Assembly: GCF_963675165.1 (NCBI RefSeq)
Contig: NC_087383.1
Span: forward strand, 3,254,979 to 3,318,978
Direction of reading: 5' to 3'
DNA from: Halichondria panicea
Taxonomy: Eukaryota; Porifera; Demospongiae; Suberitida; Halichondriidae
DNA length: 64,000 bases
In this document: piece after piece, positions 36,951 through 48,644 of the stretch
Numbering within the stretch: the stretch's first letter is position 1
How the letters are laid out: each line of letters starts with the position of its first letter
The notes under the pieces: model-generated
What the model was told of the DNA's origin: nothing
Seen by the model: the letters and a program-made list of their open reading frames with translations, nothing else
Database searches by the model: none
Made by a program: the position numbers and the translations under genes

Positions 36951-37118
36951 GCATGAGAAGTTTAATAGCAGAATAACCCTCGAGCTAGAGCTAGAACTAA
37001 AAGTAAGTTCAGGAATTTCTGTGAGCCATTAAATGTGGGCTGGAGGTACAAACCACAGCAGACTGTATGATGAGGTCTGATAGTGACGTGTATGACATAC
37101 TCATACCGGAACCTGGTT

Positions 37119-37758
37119 TACAGCTGTTTGCATCACCTTGCAAAAATTAATACTAAATCAGCTCGATCACTGCATTACCACAAAATCACCGTACAATGTT
37201 GCTATGCAAACAACATGCAGTCCTGAGCAATGAAGGTTTCTAGAACTTGTATAACAGGTACTTTTTGAGTAGACCCTCGAATATATAAGGTGGTATAAAT
37301 TATATCAAGAGTAGATGCTTTTATCTACTCTTGGTGGTATGGAAACTCACATAATTTTATGGTGAGGTTTGAAGTTTCAGGCTGAAGAAACTGTTAGTAC
37401 GAAGTACCTTTAAACACTAACAGATCACAAAATATTGTTTGGTGCTAATCTAGTAGAGAAGTATGTTCGGACTTGATGGTTAAAACCGGTATACCACAGT
37501 GAGCAAGTTAGTAGGCTCTTTAGCGTAACAATTTTTCGTACAGCACAAGTCTCAGCATAAGGCGTTGGTAGACCATTCTCTACTTCAAATCCTCCCGGTT
37601 CTATGACTCTCCATGACTGATGTAGTCTATTTCTTGAAGTCATGCACCATTGCTCACTTACCCAATACTATTTGTTTGCATAGCAACATTGTATGGTGGT
37701 TTTGGTAATGTAGTGGTATTTTGCAAGGTCTACATGTACATGTATGCAAACAGCTGTA
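37119..37758. mobile_element. Foldback element with about 90-bp arms
   Basis: The left arm starts TACAGCTGTTTGCAT and continues with TTGCAAAAATTAATAC and ACAATGTTGCTATGCAAAC. The right arm is the imperfect complement, ending ATGCAAACAGCTGTA. About 450 bp of unrecognised spacer lies between them. Confidence 0.6.
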
Positions 37759-37768
37759 CACTCTGACA

Positions 37769-37881
37769 CCAGAGGAAGTTACAACATCCGCGTGTCTTTA
37801 ACACACACTTTCTGAACTTTAACCTAAGGAATGTGTGTCTAAAACGTTTCCTTTGACACGCGGATGTCGTATCTCCTCTGG
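37769..37881. repeat. Palindromic element with ACATCCGCGTGTC arms
   Basis: CCAGAGGAAGTTACAACATC and ACATCCGCGTGTC on the left are mirrored by GACACGCGGATGT and ATCTCCTCTGG on the right, with mirrored ACACACA/TGTGTGT inside. It is a probable miniature inverted-repeat transposon. Confidence 0.65.
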
Positions 37882-38039
37882 GTTTACACTACAACTGCTA
37901 CAGTTGGATACTCCTCTTCATACACTCCTGGTGACACAAATAAAACTTTATGGTTTTATGCCTGGTCATTGAACATACATATGTGCACTGGGGCATTAAT
38001 TAGTGATCTTGACACATTGGTACAAAAAATTAGCTCTAA

Positions 38040-41000
38040 CTAATGGTCGATGCCATTTGTTCTGTGACGAGTGATTTCCTCAAGTTCATTGCTATCCGCA
38101 ACAGTGGCTGGAGCAGTTGCTATTGACGACACTATCTCAGTGATTGAATTTAGTAGGGGAGACGGACTTGGACTGTGTCCACTCAAGCGAGAAGAAGTCT
38201 GAACTCCTAATCCGTTCTGCAAAATTTACAAAAAGTATAAACGCAATCTATATAGCTACAAATGCAACGTGCAGGTCCTATATACAAAGATTATTATAGA
38301 GAGGTACACATATAGATTAATGGCCCCATCAAGTAATTTAACACCCCTCTCTCTCAACCTACAAATACAAGAAAACTCAATAATGCCTATGTCAAAGGTG
38401 CTGATGTCTCAGTGGATGCGTCAAAGCTACATAACATAAAGCTACTAGCTTTGCTTACACACGTACACACAGATATCATAATGTTCGGTAATTTTGCTTG
38501 ATGCAAGCATAGACAAAGGATGCATTGAAGCTAATCTGTAATCATAGGGAAACTCAAAGAGTGGGAAATGATCAATGCTAAAAAGGATGCCAAAAGTACA
38601 AAGTCTAAAATTAATGGCTGCTGCATCAGTACAGGGCAGTAGAGCCTTGAAGCTGTCTTCTCACTCTTACAGCAATAGCTAGCGTTACAGTCCAGAGCTA
38701 ACTACTAAGTAGAGTTAGCAACAACACTCATTGAAGCAAATCCATGAATTAAAATCCAAGAAAGTAGCATAAAATACATGCATGATTGGTAAAGTTCTAC
38801 CTTAAGACGATAAATTATTATTTTCGCGAATGAGATACCGTATAGAGGGTAATATTCGTAGGCAAAATATTTGTGGTTTTTGTGGTTGAATGTCTGACCA
38901 CAAATATTTACCCACGAATGAGCGACCTTGCCTACCTTTACCTGCAGTGCAAGCAGCAACCACGAAAATATTATCCACGAAATGACTAAATATTGCTCAA
39001 CCACGAATATCCCGAAAATTACTTGCAATATTTAGTTTATACTCGCAGATAATTGGTGAATATCTCAACTTAAAACCACTTGCGAGTAATAATAACCAGC
39101 AAAACGAGCTAGACAGTGAAATCGTACAATGTGAAAATTTGTCATCTTAATAAATATATTAATACTGACCTCTTTCATCAAACTATTATCGAATTCTCTC
39201 TTAGAGAAAGTTTTTGATAATGCTCTCTCCATCTTTGCGGAAGCATGGGGGTCTGTATTGGATGTCTGAAACACATTCTCTCCATTTGGGTCACGGTACA
39301 GGCTCACCATCTGTGCAAAATTGAAAGCACTAGCTGACATTCTGTGATGTTAAAGTCAAAACGTCGAATGCACAGCTAATAAAAAAAATAACAGAATACT
39401 AAAGGTGTAACTGCTAACAGGGGACTTAATACTAATTGCTGGCTGAGGCAAAATCAAACCCTTAGAACAGAAAAGGACAGCCAGGCACACAAGTAATGTT
39501 TATTGGAAGTTGGCTTTACAACACAACATTAATAACGTAATTTTATGATCCAGTCTATATACCTTTGGTATAAACACGAGGGACAGGAACAGGACTGTGA
39601 CCACCCACAGTCCACCAGAGGTGAGAGCCTCGCCAATGTTAGGTATGCGAGTAGCCGTGAAAGAAATCACTCCGATCAAAATCAAGACAAGACTGGAGGT
39701 ATAGATGAGAGCAGCAATGTACTTGGAGTCATTCAGCAGCTTGATCTTGACTTTGCGTGTTTGGATGGCCAAGATTATTCCAATGATTTGCAGGAGTGCA
39801 AGGTAGGCAAACAGGAGGGCCAGCATTGCAGTCTGTGGTACATTGCTCGATACGTAGCACTGGTACGACATGTACTCAATCCGAATTCCGAACTCCTGTG
39901 ATGACAAAAAAGCGGAAAATATAATTAATGAGCAATCAGCGACCTTGGTACTACGACCTGAAGCTTATAACCCTAACAACTATCACAGTACACATACATT
40001 AACAAGGGAGATTTGCATCTCCTTTTGTGATTCAGTGAAGCAGTACAGTAAGTACAGGATGTTATGCTCACACAACTATAGTAAACAGTTACACTACACA
40101 TAATAAAATAGCTAGATCACATACGTTTACAGTATTATTTCCTCGCTCATCATTTATTCTCAGATCTGGAGTGGGTCTGAGCTCAGGCACTGAAACTTGC
40201 AGTATTGTTAGCAGAATGCCAAAGCCAGCTACAAAAAGCACCACCAGACTAAGTTTCCAGTCAGTAACGGTCTACAGTGAGGTGAAATTAAAAATTAACT
40301 GATGACAGCATACATGTATCATAATGTACTGAATCGTACGTGCATAGCAAAATGTTGATAAGAGTATTAAGAAATATAATACCAGAGAAAAAAACATGTA
40401 TATAAACGCTGAAAGTGAACAATAACAACAACAGAGCCCCTGGCAAGGCGCATACAAAAATTACCATGTGTTTGTGTGAGCACGTACCTTTTTGCTGGTG
40501 GTTGGGTTGTTGAAGATGTAGTAGATTCTCCCCATTTTTGCCAGTATGGCTCCGTATCCGAAACAGTAGCCTGATATTATAAGGAGGCTGGAAATCTGAG
40601 ACGAAGAAACCAAACATGCGTAAGTAATTAATTACCACAAGTTATGCGTAATTAATTACCACAAGTACATGTAATTGTGGCTATAACAATGAATGTAGCC
40701 TAGCTACATATACGTGAGATGTTAGGTACGTGAGATGTTAGGTACAGCACGTAGGTGTGTTATTTGTGTTATTTTGCTACTGTATAGTGTATAGTATATC
40801 TATGGCTGATTGCAAAGATTACTCAACTACATGTATAGGAAAAATAAAAAATGCTACGGTATAGAACTTACAATACATCTTGCTTCATTCACAATGAGGT
40901 CTGTGCTAGGAAGAAGCCTGAAATAGATGGTTGTGAACTGAATATACGCTCCAAGGATGACAAAGTAGTTGATGTTAGGACTAGTCAGCTTCACAACTCT

Positions 41001-44000
41001 GTATAAGGTTAACCCGGTTAATATACAGCAGACAAAAAGTTTATAAAGTACACACACTTTAATTAGCTCATTTGTACCTCAAACACACACAACGGAGTAT
41101 AGCCTGCACTAGCTACCCCACCCAGTCTGTTGTGTTGATCAAACTTCACATTACACGTACAAAAAAGGTTACATTTCACACTTTATAGCTCATTGAATAC
41201 TGAGGTCGTATGATGCTGTGTACAACACACACAACACACACACGCACACGAACTATTGACACTCACTTCTTGTTTCTCTGTGTGAAGTTAAAGATGAGAC
41301 AGGCGGTGGTGAAGGCAAGTCCAACAGCTGCCAGCACATAGTACACTACCACCAGTGACAAGTGGTACGTGGTTATCTCAGTGATTGGGATGCCATCCAT
41401 TGGAATACCTCCTTTAAAAACAGTAACAGCGATATAGTTACTATAATTATGTACTTGGTTAAATCTATCATTGCAAGTCGTAACTTACTGTATACTTACG
41501 ATTCCAACAATATGGTTGGTGAAAATTGACAATTAGGTTAACCATTAGTATTTGCAAATCATGGTGTATGTTTTGTTCAACTCACCAGGGAATATTGTGC
41601 TGTTACTCTCCCCGTTAATGAATATTAGCTCTCTACTTTGATTCTCTCTATCATGGATGGTTTGACCGAAGTTTATCCTCAACAAGACGTCGTTTTGCAG
41701 TCTGTACTGAAACAGCTGAACCGTCGGCTGAATTCTTGTGCCATCATTGAATTCGACTCTCCCCTGCACAGAGTATGTTCAGTTGTGTGAGCAAATGTAT
41801 ATTGAATAACATCACACAACACATCGTTTAATTTAAGGAATTTTGGGCTGCAATACTAACTATATGAATAGTTAACTCACTGACACTCCCACAAAGTCTG
41901 TTTCCTCCAGGTTCCACCTGATGATGCAGCCCATGAGCTGATTGGAGTAGGTGAAGTTCTCCAGAGGTACTAATAATCCATCACTCCCCCTACACTGAGT
42001 CTTGTTCAATATATCCTCTCTTGTCAGACTGCCAACCATCTCATTGGTCTTGTTCAGCGCCAAAGCAAATGTCCAGAGGGCGTCATAAGCCACGGTGGCT
42101 AAGAACACGAAAGTGTAGTTGTTGGCTTTTGATTCTGGTTCTTCAAGTCTCGTTCGATAGATGGTCTCAAATTCTTGAGGTGTCTGTATATACAAGACAA
42201 CAAAAGCTGTGCAACACATTCAACTAGAAGCATCTTATTGTCGTGGGTACCCGTGTTATATAGAGAGTTTCAAAGAGCCACAGAAAACACTAATTGGAAT
42301 TGGACATCTAGGGCTAAAGTTGAGGGCAATCAAAGTTAGCTACTGAAATAATACCACTAGCGTAGGAATCGGTGTGTATGTACAACCACAGCTCATATCA
42401 AAGATACATACTCACCAGTCCAGTATCCGTCATACTGTTGGAATCATTCAGTGTGGGGACCAGCTGCAGCACCATACTTCCATGCAGGAACTCTGCTAGG
42501 TGTGAGTCAGTGCAGTCTGCAGGTACTTGCTCTGGGTTAACTTTCGCTTTCCACCAGTTCTCTTCATACCAGCCGTATGTCATCCACACATAGTTTGGGG
42601 AGGAGTACCCCCTAGGCCTTAGGGACGCCTGTGGACGTGGAAATAATGTTGGTACATTTGATTGCATTGACATGAATGAGATGTTTACCTCACAAATTAT
42701 CTGTCGAGCCATATCGGAATAGGTGTTAATGAAGAACACTCGAGTGTTACTGTCTTCAAACTGCAGAATGAGAATTTCTTATAATTATGAGGGCACCCAT
42801 ACAAAGAGATGTATGAATTATTGTTTTACAACAAACAGAATGTGATAAATCTTTCCAATACATGTTTTCACATACATCTGTGATCGGGAACTCACAAAGA
42901 AGCTTCTTCCGTTTGTCCTGATTGTAGAAATTGGTATCTCGGATGGGATCACAGTGTTCCTTACTCTCACATTTCTCAAAGCTTTTTCAATCCTTGAAAA
43001 TGCCTGAATAAAGATTAGAGCAGTACAATAAAGACTATCCCTTGTCTCAATGACCGTAGCTGACAGCCACACCCCCTTATCGTTTATATGCAAGTACTGT
43101 ATATGTGGCTTGGGTCTGTTGCATATACTCACTTCTGTGAACAAGCCCTCGTCTTGAGTGATGAATCCCATTTGTCTCCAGCCGTACTTTTCAATGAGGG
43201 TGACTACGGCTGGAGCAAAGTCAGCATCTGAGGGGTAGGTACGGAAGAAGTTGGGGAAACGACTTCTGTCACTCAACTCAATTGAAGACGATACATAGGC
43301 AATCTACGTGGGGGAAGGTGTTCATACAGAGTACATGTTTACCAGGTATAATTTTAGAGACGTATATAGTGGGAATTTTCGCGGGTGCAACTTTTCTCGC
43401 TCTATGCTCATGCAAAGCCCTCAGCAGAAATGTTTGTGGGTTCTGTTCATTGCCAGGAAACCACACCCACCATTAGCTTTGCATGTGAGCTTATCCCGTT
43501 TCTCGTTAACTGCTCTGCCCTCTAAAAACGCAAAATTTTGTACCTCCCGAAACTTTCCCGCTTAATATGGTATATTTGGGAAGACAGGAAATTCCTAACC
43601 AGTGACCACTTCCTGCCCTATGTACCTTACTATTGACACATGTGACCTCAACATTTATCATGAAAGCCATCAAAGGAAATGTCACGACTTGTATTCACCT
43701 GTGAGATACTGTTGAATTGAATGATCTCTGCCACAGGAGTGGAGGCCACTGAGCAGCCACAGCCCAGGAGACCAAGCACAGTCGGGTTAGGGGAAAAGAC
43801 AGTTCCAAAGTACTGCCCGAGTGATTCAGTCCTGTCACACTGCAAAAATCATTAAAGCATTACAGTTTGTAATAACCTTCATCGGGACCAGTTGCAAGAC
43901 ATGTTTTAAAATTTACTACATCACAATAAATTATAGACAAAACTATATAACTCATCTAGACACACCACTGACTGACATCGTTAATAATTCAATTTTAAGA

Positions 44001-44358
44001 ACGTGTATAAATGGCAGCACAGCAACTACCACTTCTGAATCAAAAATTTGAGCAAATTAGCAGCAATAAAATTAATGCAAAGCAGCTTAAACAATGCTGC
44101 AGCACGACTCACCATTGTGTCCACCACAGGTGTGTGAGTGAGGTTGTAGCCAGGTAGAATAGAGCTGTCAGCATTAATCAGCTCCTCTGCTAACTCAATG
44201 GCAGGCACCACACCTGATGTATGAAAGCCTCCAGTAGGTCCAGAAGTGAACAGAGCATACCTCAGCTCTTGACTATGAGCAGCTCCAGAGAAGAGCAGTA
44301 GCATTAGAGTGAGTACTGCAAGAGACGGGTCCTCCAATCTGAGACCTTTGATTCGCAT
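38040..44358 (-). CDS. Metabotropic GABA-B-receptor-like GPCR, copy 8 (most divergent)
   Basis: Exons: 44113-44358, 43699-43839, 43133-43303, 42896-43003, 42689-42760, 42416-42628, 41881-42183, 41586-41763, 41267-41411, 40872-40998, 40488-40595, 40125-40271, 39563-39895, 39170-39310, 38040-38216; about 869 codons. A signal peptide precedes QELRYALFTSGPTGGF, then the ligand domain and seven helices. QTRKVKIKLLNDSKYIAALI and FIPK in exon 13 confirm the GABA-B-like class. Exon 6 has four extra residues (PEQVPADCTD) and exon 4 is unrelated in sequence to other copies. The 59-codon last exon is Ser/Pro/Thr-rich and lacks CxxCH. Parts of exons 1, 2 and 7 are nevertheless nearly identical in DNA to copies 2-6. 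Intron 12 could use either of two in-frame donors; I chose gtatgt. Confidence 0.88.
38805..39020. repeat. AT-rich inverted repeat in intron 14 of copy 8
   Basis: TTTTCGCGAATGAGATACCG, CAAATATTTGTGG and CCACAAATATTTACCCACGA form several interleaved inverted repeats (CCACGAATA/TATTCGTGG types). It is probably a decayed mini-transposon; boundaries are uncertain. Confidence 0.45.
41224..41250. repeat. (CA)n-rich microsatellite in intron 9 of copy 8
   Basis: An interrupted CAACACACACAACACACACA tract lies just downstream of the exon 9 donor. Confidence 0.6.
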
Positions 44359-46088
44359 CCTTATGTCTAGTTCTATGTAGGTGTACGTGTATAGCCTACA
44401 GTCGAGTCGTAGGTTTTCTGGATCTATCAGTCTGAGTCCGTCTCAGAGACAGTTCTGTGCATATGCATTGACAAGATGTTTGCCTTATAAAACACGAGGC
44501 AGTGATATAATTATGACTCGAAACTGGGCGGGGCTCAAAGCATGAAATACCTTCGGTATTCAATAAATTTTTATCAGCAAGTCATCGAGCTCATAGTCGA
44601 GCTAGTCGTGTAGCTAGCTAGCTCTGAACTGCTCCAGTTTGGAAACGTTAACGGTTTCTACTGCTAAAGCCTCTTCAATGAAGATTTCATAAGAGGTATG
44701 ACTGTCACAATGAACACAAATGACAATTATTATGTGAAACATTAATTGCACAAACCTCTAGCTGCCAATTAATTAATCCAGGAAGCACCTTGCCTCGCTT
44801 CGGTGGATATGTGTTAACATAAAGATATACTAGCTATTATTAATACACACATGATATCATCCATCTTCGCATTAATTTGATGCATGCAGGCATAATCACG
44901 GAGAAACTCAAAAGAGTGGGAAATGATCGGCCATAATTATAATAGTTAAGCTTATAATTGTTGTAAAAAGGATGCCAAAAGTCCTAAGTCTAAAATTAAT
45001 GGCTGCTGCATCAGTTCAGTAGAAGCATTAATTGCAGGTAGCAGAGATTGATATTAATTTTAGCGAGAATTATTGGTCAGGTAATTAGCCAGGTCAGTGC
45101 ATGTGCATAGTTAGGTATATGAACTGGACCTAGGTATTCTTTGTATATATGGATGCATAATGTGTGTCACGTTATCTTAGATTTCCATGTGATGTGTAAT
45201 TTGTGGTAAATAATATACCTTGCATGGCTTCCTATAGAGGTTGGTATACGGCCATACGGCCTAATACGGGTATGCTCAAACCACTGCCTGTCATTGTTTT
45301 TTTTTATCCTCAAGACAATATTATGTATTCACATTTAATAAGCTTATATGAGAAACAAATTTTACACACTGTATCCAGAGAATGATTAAGTACCAAACTA
45401 CATCTCACAACACATTAGAAAAGAAAGTATGAACACTGTACTGCAGCTTATCGTAGGTGCTGGTCTAACATGTACACTAATGGTCTACATGTCATATAAA
45501 ATGTTCGCAAAAAGAGAAGGCTCAGAACCATGCAGTTGGTCCAATAACGTTAATTTCTGATTTTCCGAAAGCTTATACAGACAGACCTTTCAGATGATGT
45601 GTTATCAAAAGTTTTCAAAGGAGAAATTATGGCCCGCCAGGAGCTTGCAGTATCCATTAGTCAGGGGCTTGAGCACCCCCTGGCCTCCCAGACAACGAAA
45701 TAATCTATAGCTATACTAGAGCAGCTCTATTTAATTGGCTCGTGTTACTAGTATTGAGCATTTGTAATCAACTTTGGCAATAGTGTAATGCAATGACATA
45801 CATGCACGCACACAAGTTTCCCTCTGTCATCTAATCAATGCGGGGGCATAAATTTGACCCTACACGCTGCCCCATTGCTCACCAGTACCCTTGAGCACCC
45901 CTCTGCTTCAATTTCTAGAAACGCCCCTATCAGACCATGGCAAGGTGAACCTACTATCATATAGAGGGCCAGATCCCTCGGTTCCACTCCAACTCAGAGC
46001 TTGAGAACATACCGTGGATTACCCAATGAAAGCAGACTGAATTCTATAATAATGAGTGCAGATTTTTTTGTTTCTGCATGGACCTGCC

Positions 46089-46858
46089 TAGCCTCGATTC
46101 CAGGCCGCTTGAACAATTAAGGCGGCCTGGTATACCTTGTATGCGCATGCGTGTACATTACCCCAAAAAGGGGGTAATCCGTGTATTTGTGGATACTGTC
46201 AGTAAAATAAACCGTATACTATTTGTATTCTGATTTTACAGTCCGTTACATAGAAGTATTGTGCAAAGATGATTGTCTGAGTTCTTACGCCCTTTATTGT
46301 ATCAAGCCAAGTCTCTACTTAGCGACACCCTACATGCACTGTAAGGCTACAGATGTTATAGGAAAGGCATAATGTGTTCCTGTGGGTCCCCTGATGAGGC
46401 TGTGGTAATATAGACCAGGCAAGTGTTCTGCTACTAAATTTTGCCTTTATGTTCGACAAGAAGTCATTGCTGAAGACAAAGAAGCTAATGATTACTCCTG
46501 AAAGCTTTTAATAAGCTTTAACTCGACACTCAGGAAGTTATTCACTCAAGATCTACTGATGTATTAAAGAGTTCACCACTCTTCCTAGCTGGCAGCTCTA
46601 GCTGTCTGGGAGGCTTTCTTAAACTGTCTCTTTGATAAACAGAGCTAGAAGAAGCAACACTGTGCAGCATAATTATTCTACTTTGATTAGTGTCTCTGAA
46701 AGCTGCCATTGTGGTCACATTGTCATACGTATTATTCCCTTTTGTAACTTTGTCCGGTTTTTTACAATTTGTATGATGAAATTGTTGTCAATTATTTCGC
46801 GCATGCGCATACAAGGTATACCAGGCCGCCTTGTTCAAGCGGCCTGGAATCGAGGCTA
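46089..46858. mobile_element. Mutator-like non-autonomous transposon with 9-bp target duplication
   Basis: Terminal inverted repeats of about 60 bp begin TAGCCTCGATTCCAGGCCGC and end CGGCCTGGAATCGAGGCTA. Each arm also contains its own smaller fold (AGGCCGCTTGAAC and AAGGCGGCCT). The element is flanked by perfect 9-bp repeats GGACCTGCC at 46080-46088 and 46859-46867. Family knowledge: 9-bp duplications are typical of the Mutator superfamily. No transposase-like frame is present in the 650-bp interior. Confidence 0.85.
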
Positions 46859-47146
46859 GGACCTGCCCTGACATTCTACAAAGCAATGCATACTGCATGT
46901 CAGTGCCATCATGAGAGTTTTTACGAGTGGGTACAACTGTTGCCCAGGCATGCATAACCTTAATTTAATCTCAGTGTAAACCACGAGTGACAATATCACT
47001 CAAATCATGCCATGCCAAGGATATGATTATCCCAATGCTCCTTCAAATACTGACTCAATATTGATTTTTACTTCCGAAATGCTGCCATTATAATTGTTAA
47101 GAAAGTGCCCATTACGCCAGCATAATTTATACTAACAAGAATTCAT

Positions 47147-47652
47147 TAGGAAGAGTACGCAACTCCACTTAAAACCATAGGGGGCATTTCTCCAATCTTA
47201 CGTCGGAACCACATGCTGTTGTATAAACTGTGAAATCAAGCTTGCAATGAATAACATAGTGATGGCTGTGATTATTATCACTAATGTATTCATTTACAAC
47301 TGGAAAGGCAATGAATAACATACCGTATTACTAGAATGTTTTGCAAGCATCAAACATTTGCGAATTAACTTTGCCAGGGTTGATCAATTCGCAACAATAA
47401 AATCCGCAAAACCTAAATTATTACTAGTAAATACACACGATCCTTGCCAGAACGCAATAGTTAGATCGCAAAGGGTCAAATTTTCTGCTAATTTGGCTCA
47501 TTCGCAAAGGTTTTTCACACGCTAGTTATACGGTAGTTAATAATTTTATTCATTGCCTTTTCTGCTAGTTGCGGTTACTACAGCCAGTAGGAATATTTTT
47601 TGTGTACATTCTATAATATTATAATGGAGTTGCGTACTCTTCCTAATGAATT
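47147..47652. mobile_element. Inverted-repeat mini-transposon interrupted by a second element
   Basis: The ends AATTCATTAGGAAGAGTACG and CGTACTCTTCCTAATGAATT and most of the interior match the intron-10 elements of copies 4-6. It is split by the element at 47323-47533. Confidence 0.8.
47323..47533. mobile_element. CCGTAT-end mini-transposon nested in another
   Basis: The 211-bp element runs from CCGTATTACTAGAATG to TAGTTATACGG, flanked by TA on both sides. It matches 35590-35771. Its absence from the intron-10 copies of the host element shows it landed later. Confidence 0.75.
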
Positions 47653-48282
47653 GATACTAATAATGTACCTATAATAATTTATTATTAAATGCCAGCATAA
47701 TTATACCAACCCTATACCTCTTAGTCAGTATGTTAGCATTATTGTCTGTACATGCATGTAGCTATATAGCGCACGTTTTCCACTTTGTACATTACGTTTC
47801 GTTAGCACGCTAACATGAAATAAACCGACTTATTTTGAGAGACCTTCACCAGTTCAACCGAGTGTAGTGCAGAGCCTGATTAAAATTTGACCAATTTTTG
47901 GTCAGCAGCTATATAGCTAAAGAGTTCCGCTATAGTCATCAGTTCCTTGCAGGAGTCCTTACTGGTGAGAATATCAGCACTTTCCGAAATTACGTTGTGT
48001 TTGTCCGACTATTGTAACTACCGAACGGCGTCTTCTCTCAGCTGTAAGACAGACAATTCTCAATGTAATTAATAGCTACAATTTGTATAATATAAAATTA
48101 TAGATAGGCTACCAAAGTGGCTTTAAAATGGTCCTTGCATGAATGCCTTATGGTGCATGTCTGTATCTGCTGTAGTTCAGTGTCTGACATAATTATGATG
48201 ATGTCCGATGATTGACACTTTACTTTAATTATAATAGAAAGCAAGCAGACGCTGTTTAGCCTTCAACTATCTAGTGTTGCTG

Positions 48283-48632
48283 GTTGTCACCGTTGTTTTT
48301 CTTGTCTGTGTTTTCTACAAAATATTTAACTAGCCTTCCACAAGCTCTCCTGGTGGTGTTCTATAGTCTTAGTCTTTTATAACACGTCTTCTTTCTCTTA
48401 ATTAACTCGTCTTCAACTGTGACAAATTGCTACGCATCCTTCTGGTTGACGAAGCAACCACATCGCGCATGCGCAGATTCAGCCTGCATTTTGGTTTCAA
48501 AGCATTATCTCATGGATACTGATGATTATCACTCGTCTGTGGCTATAGTAACTGTCACTCGTGCAATTACAGGCGCTAGGCTCATACGAGTGATAATCCT
48601 CAGTATCTATGGGATGATAATTTATAGCTATA
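48283..48632 (-). repeat. Palindrome-headed dispersed repeat, copy B, next to the NLR start
   Basis: The reverse complement of the 13497-13872 repeat: it contains the CATGGATACTGATGATTATC/GATAATCCTCAGTATCTATG palindrome, TTCAGCCTGCATTTTGG and CGTCTTCTTTCTCTT. It ends about a dozen bases before the NLR start codon, so it may supply the leader or promoter. Confidence 0.65.
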
Positions 48633-48644
48633 TATAATTATATA

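Larger units (their letters stand above)
36951..38039. other. Intergenic region between copies 7 and 8, mostly foldback repeats
   Basis: No gene is seen. Most of the interval is occupied by an inverted-repeat element (37119-37758) and an adjoining palindrome (37769-37881). A further short hairpin (AAGAGTAGAT/ATCTACTCTT) lies near 37307-37343. Confidence 0.6.
44359..48644. other. 4.3-kb gene-free region between the receptor array and the NLR gene
   Basis: I find no exon-like sequence on either strand. For copy 8 the promoter must lie at its left end, where GGGCGGGGCTC occurs near 44526-44536, a GC-box like those of other copies. The remainder contains a Mutator-like element (46089-46858), an intron-10-type mini-transposon with a nested second element (47147-47652) and the palindrome-headed repeat (48283-48632). 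Confidence 0.6.

Noticed and set aside
45203-45385. 60-codon frame in the gene-free region
   Set aside because: No recognisable domain, splice context or second copy; chance frame.
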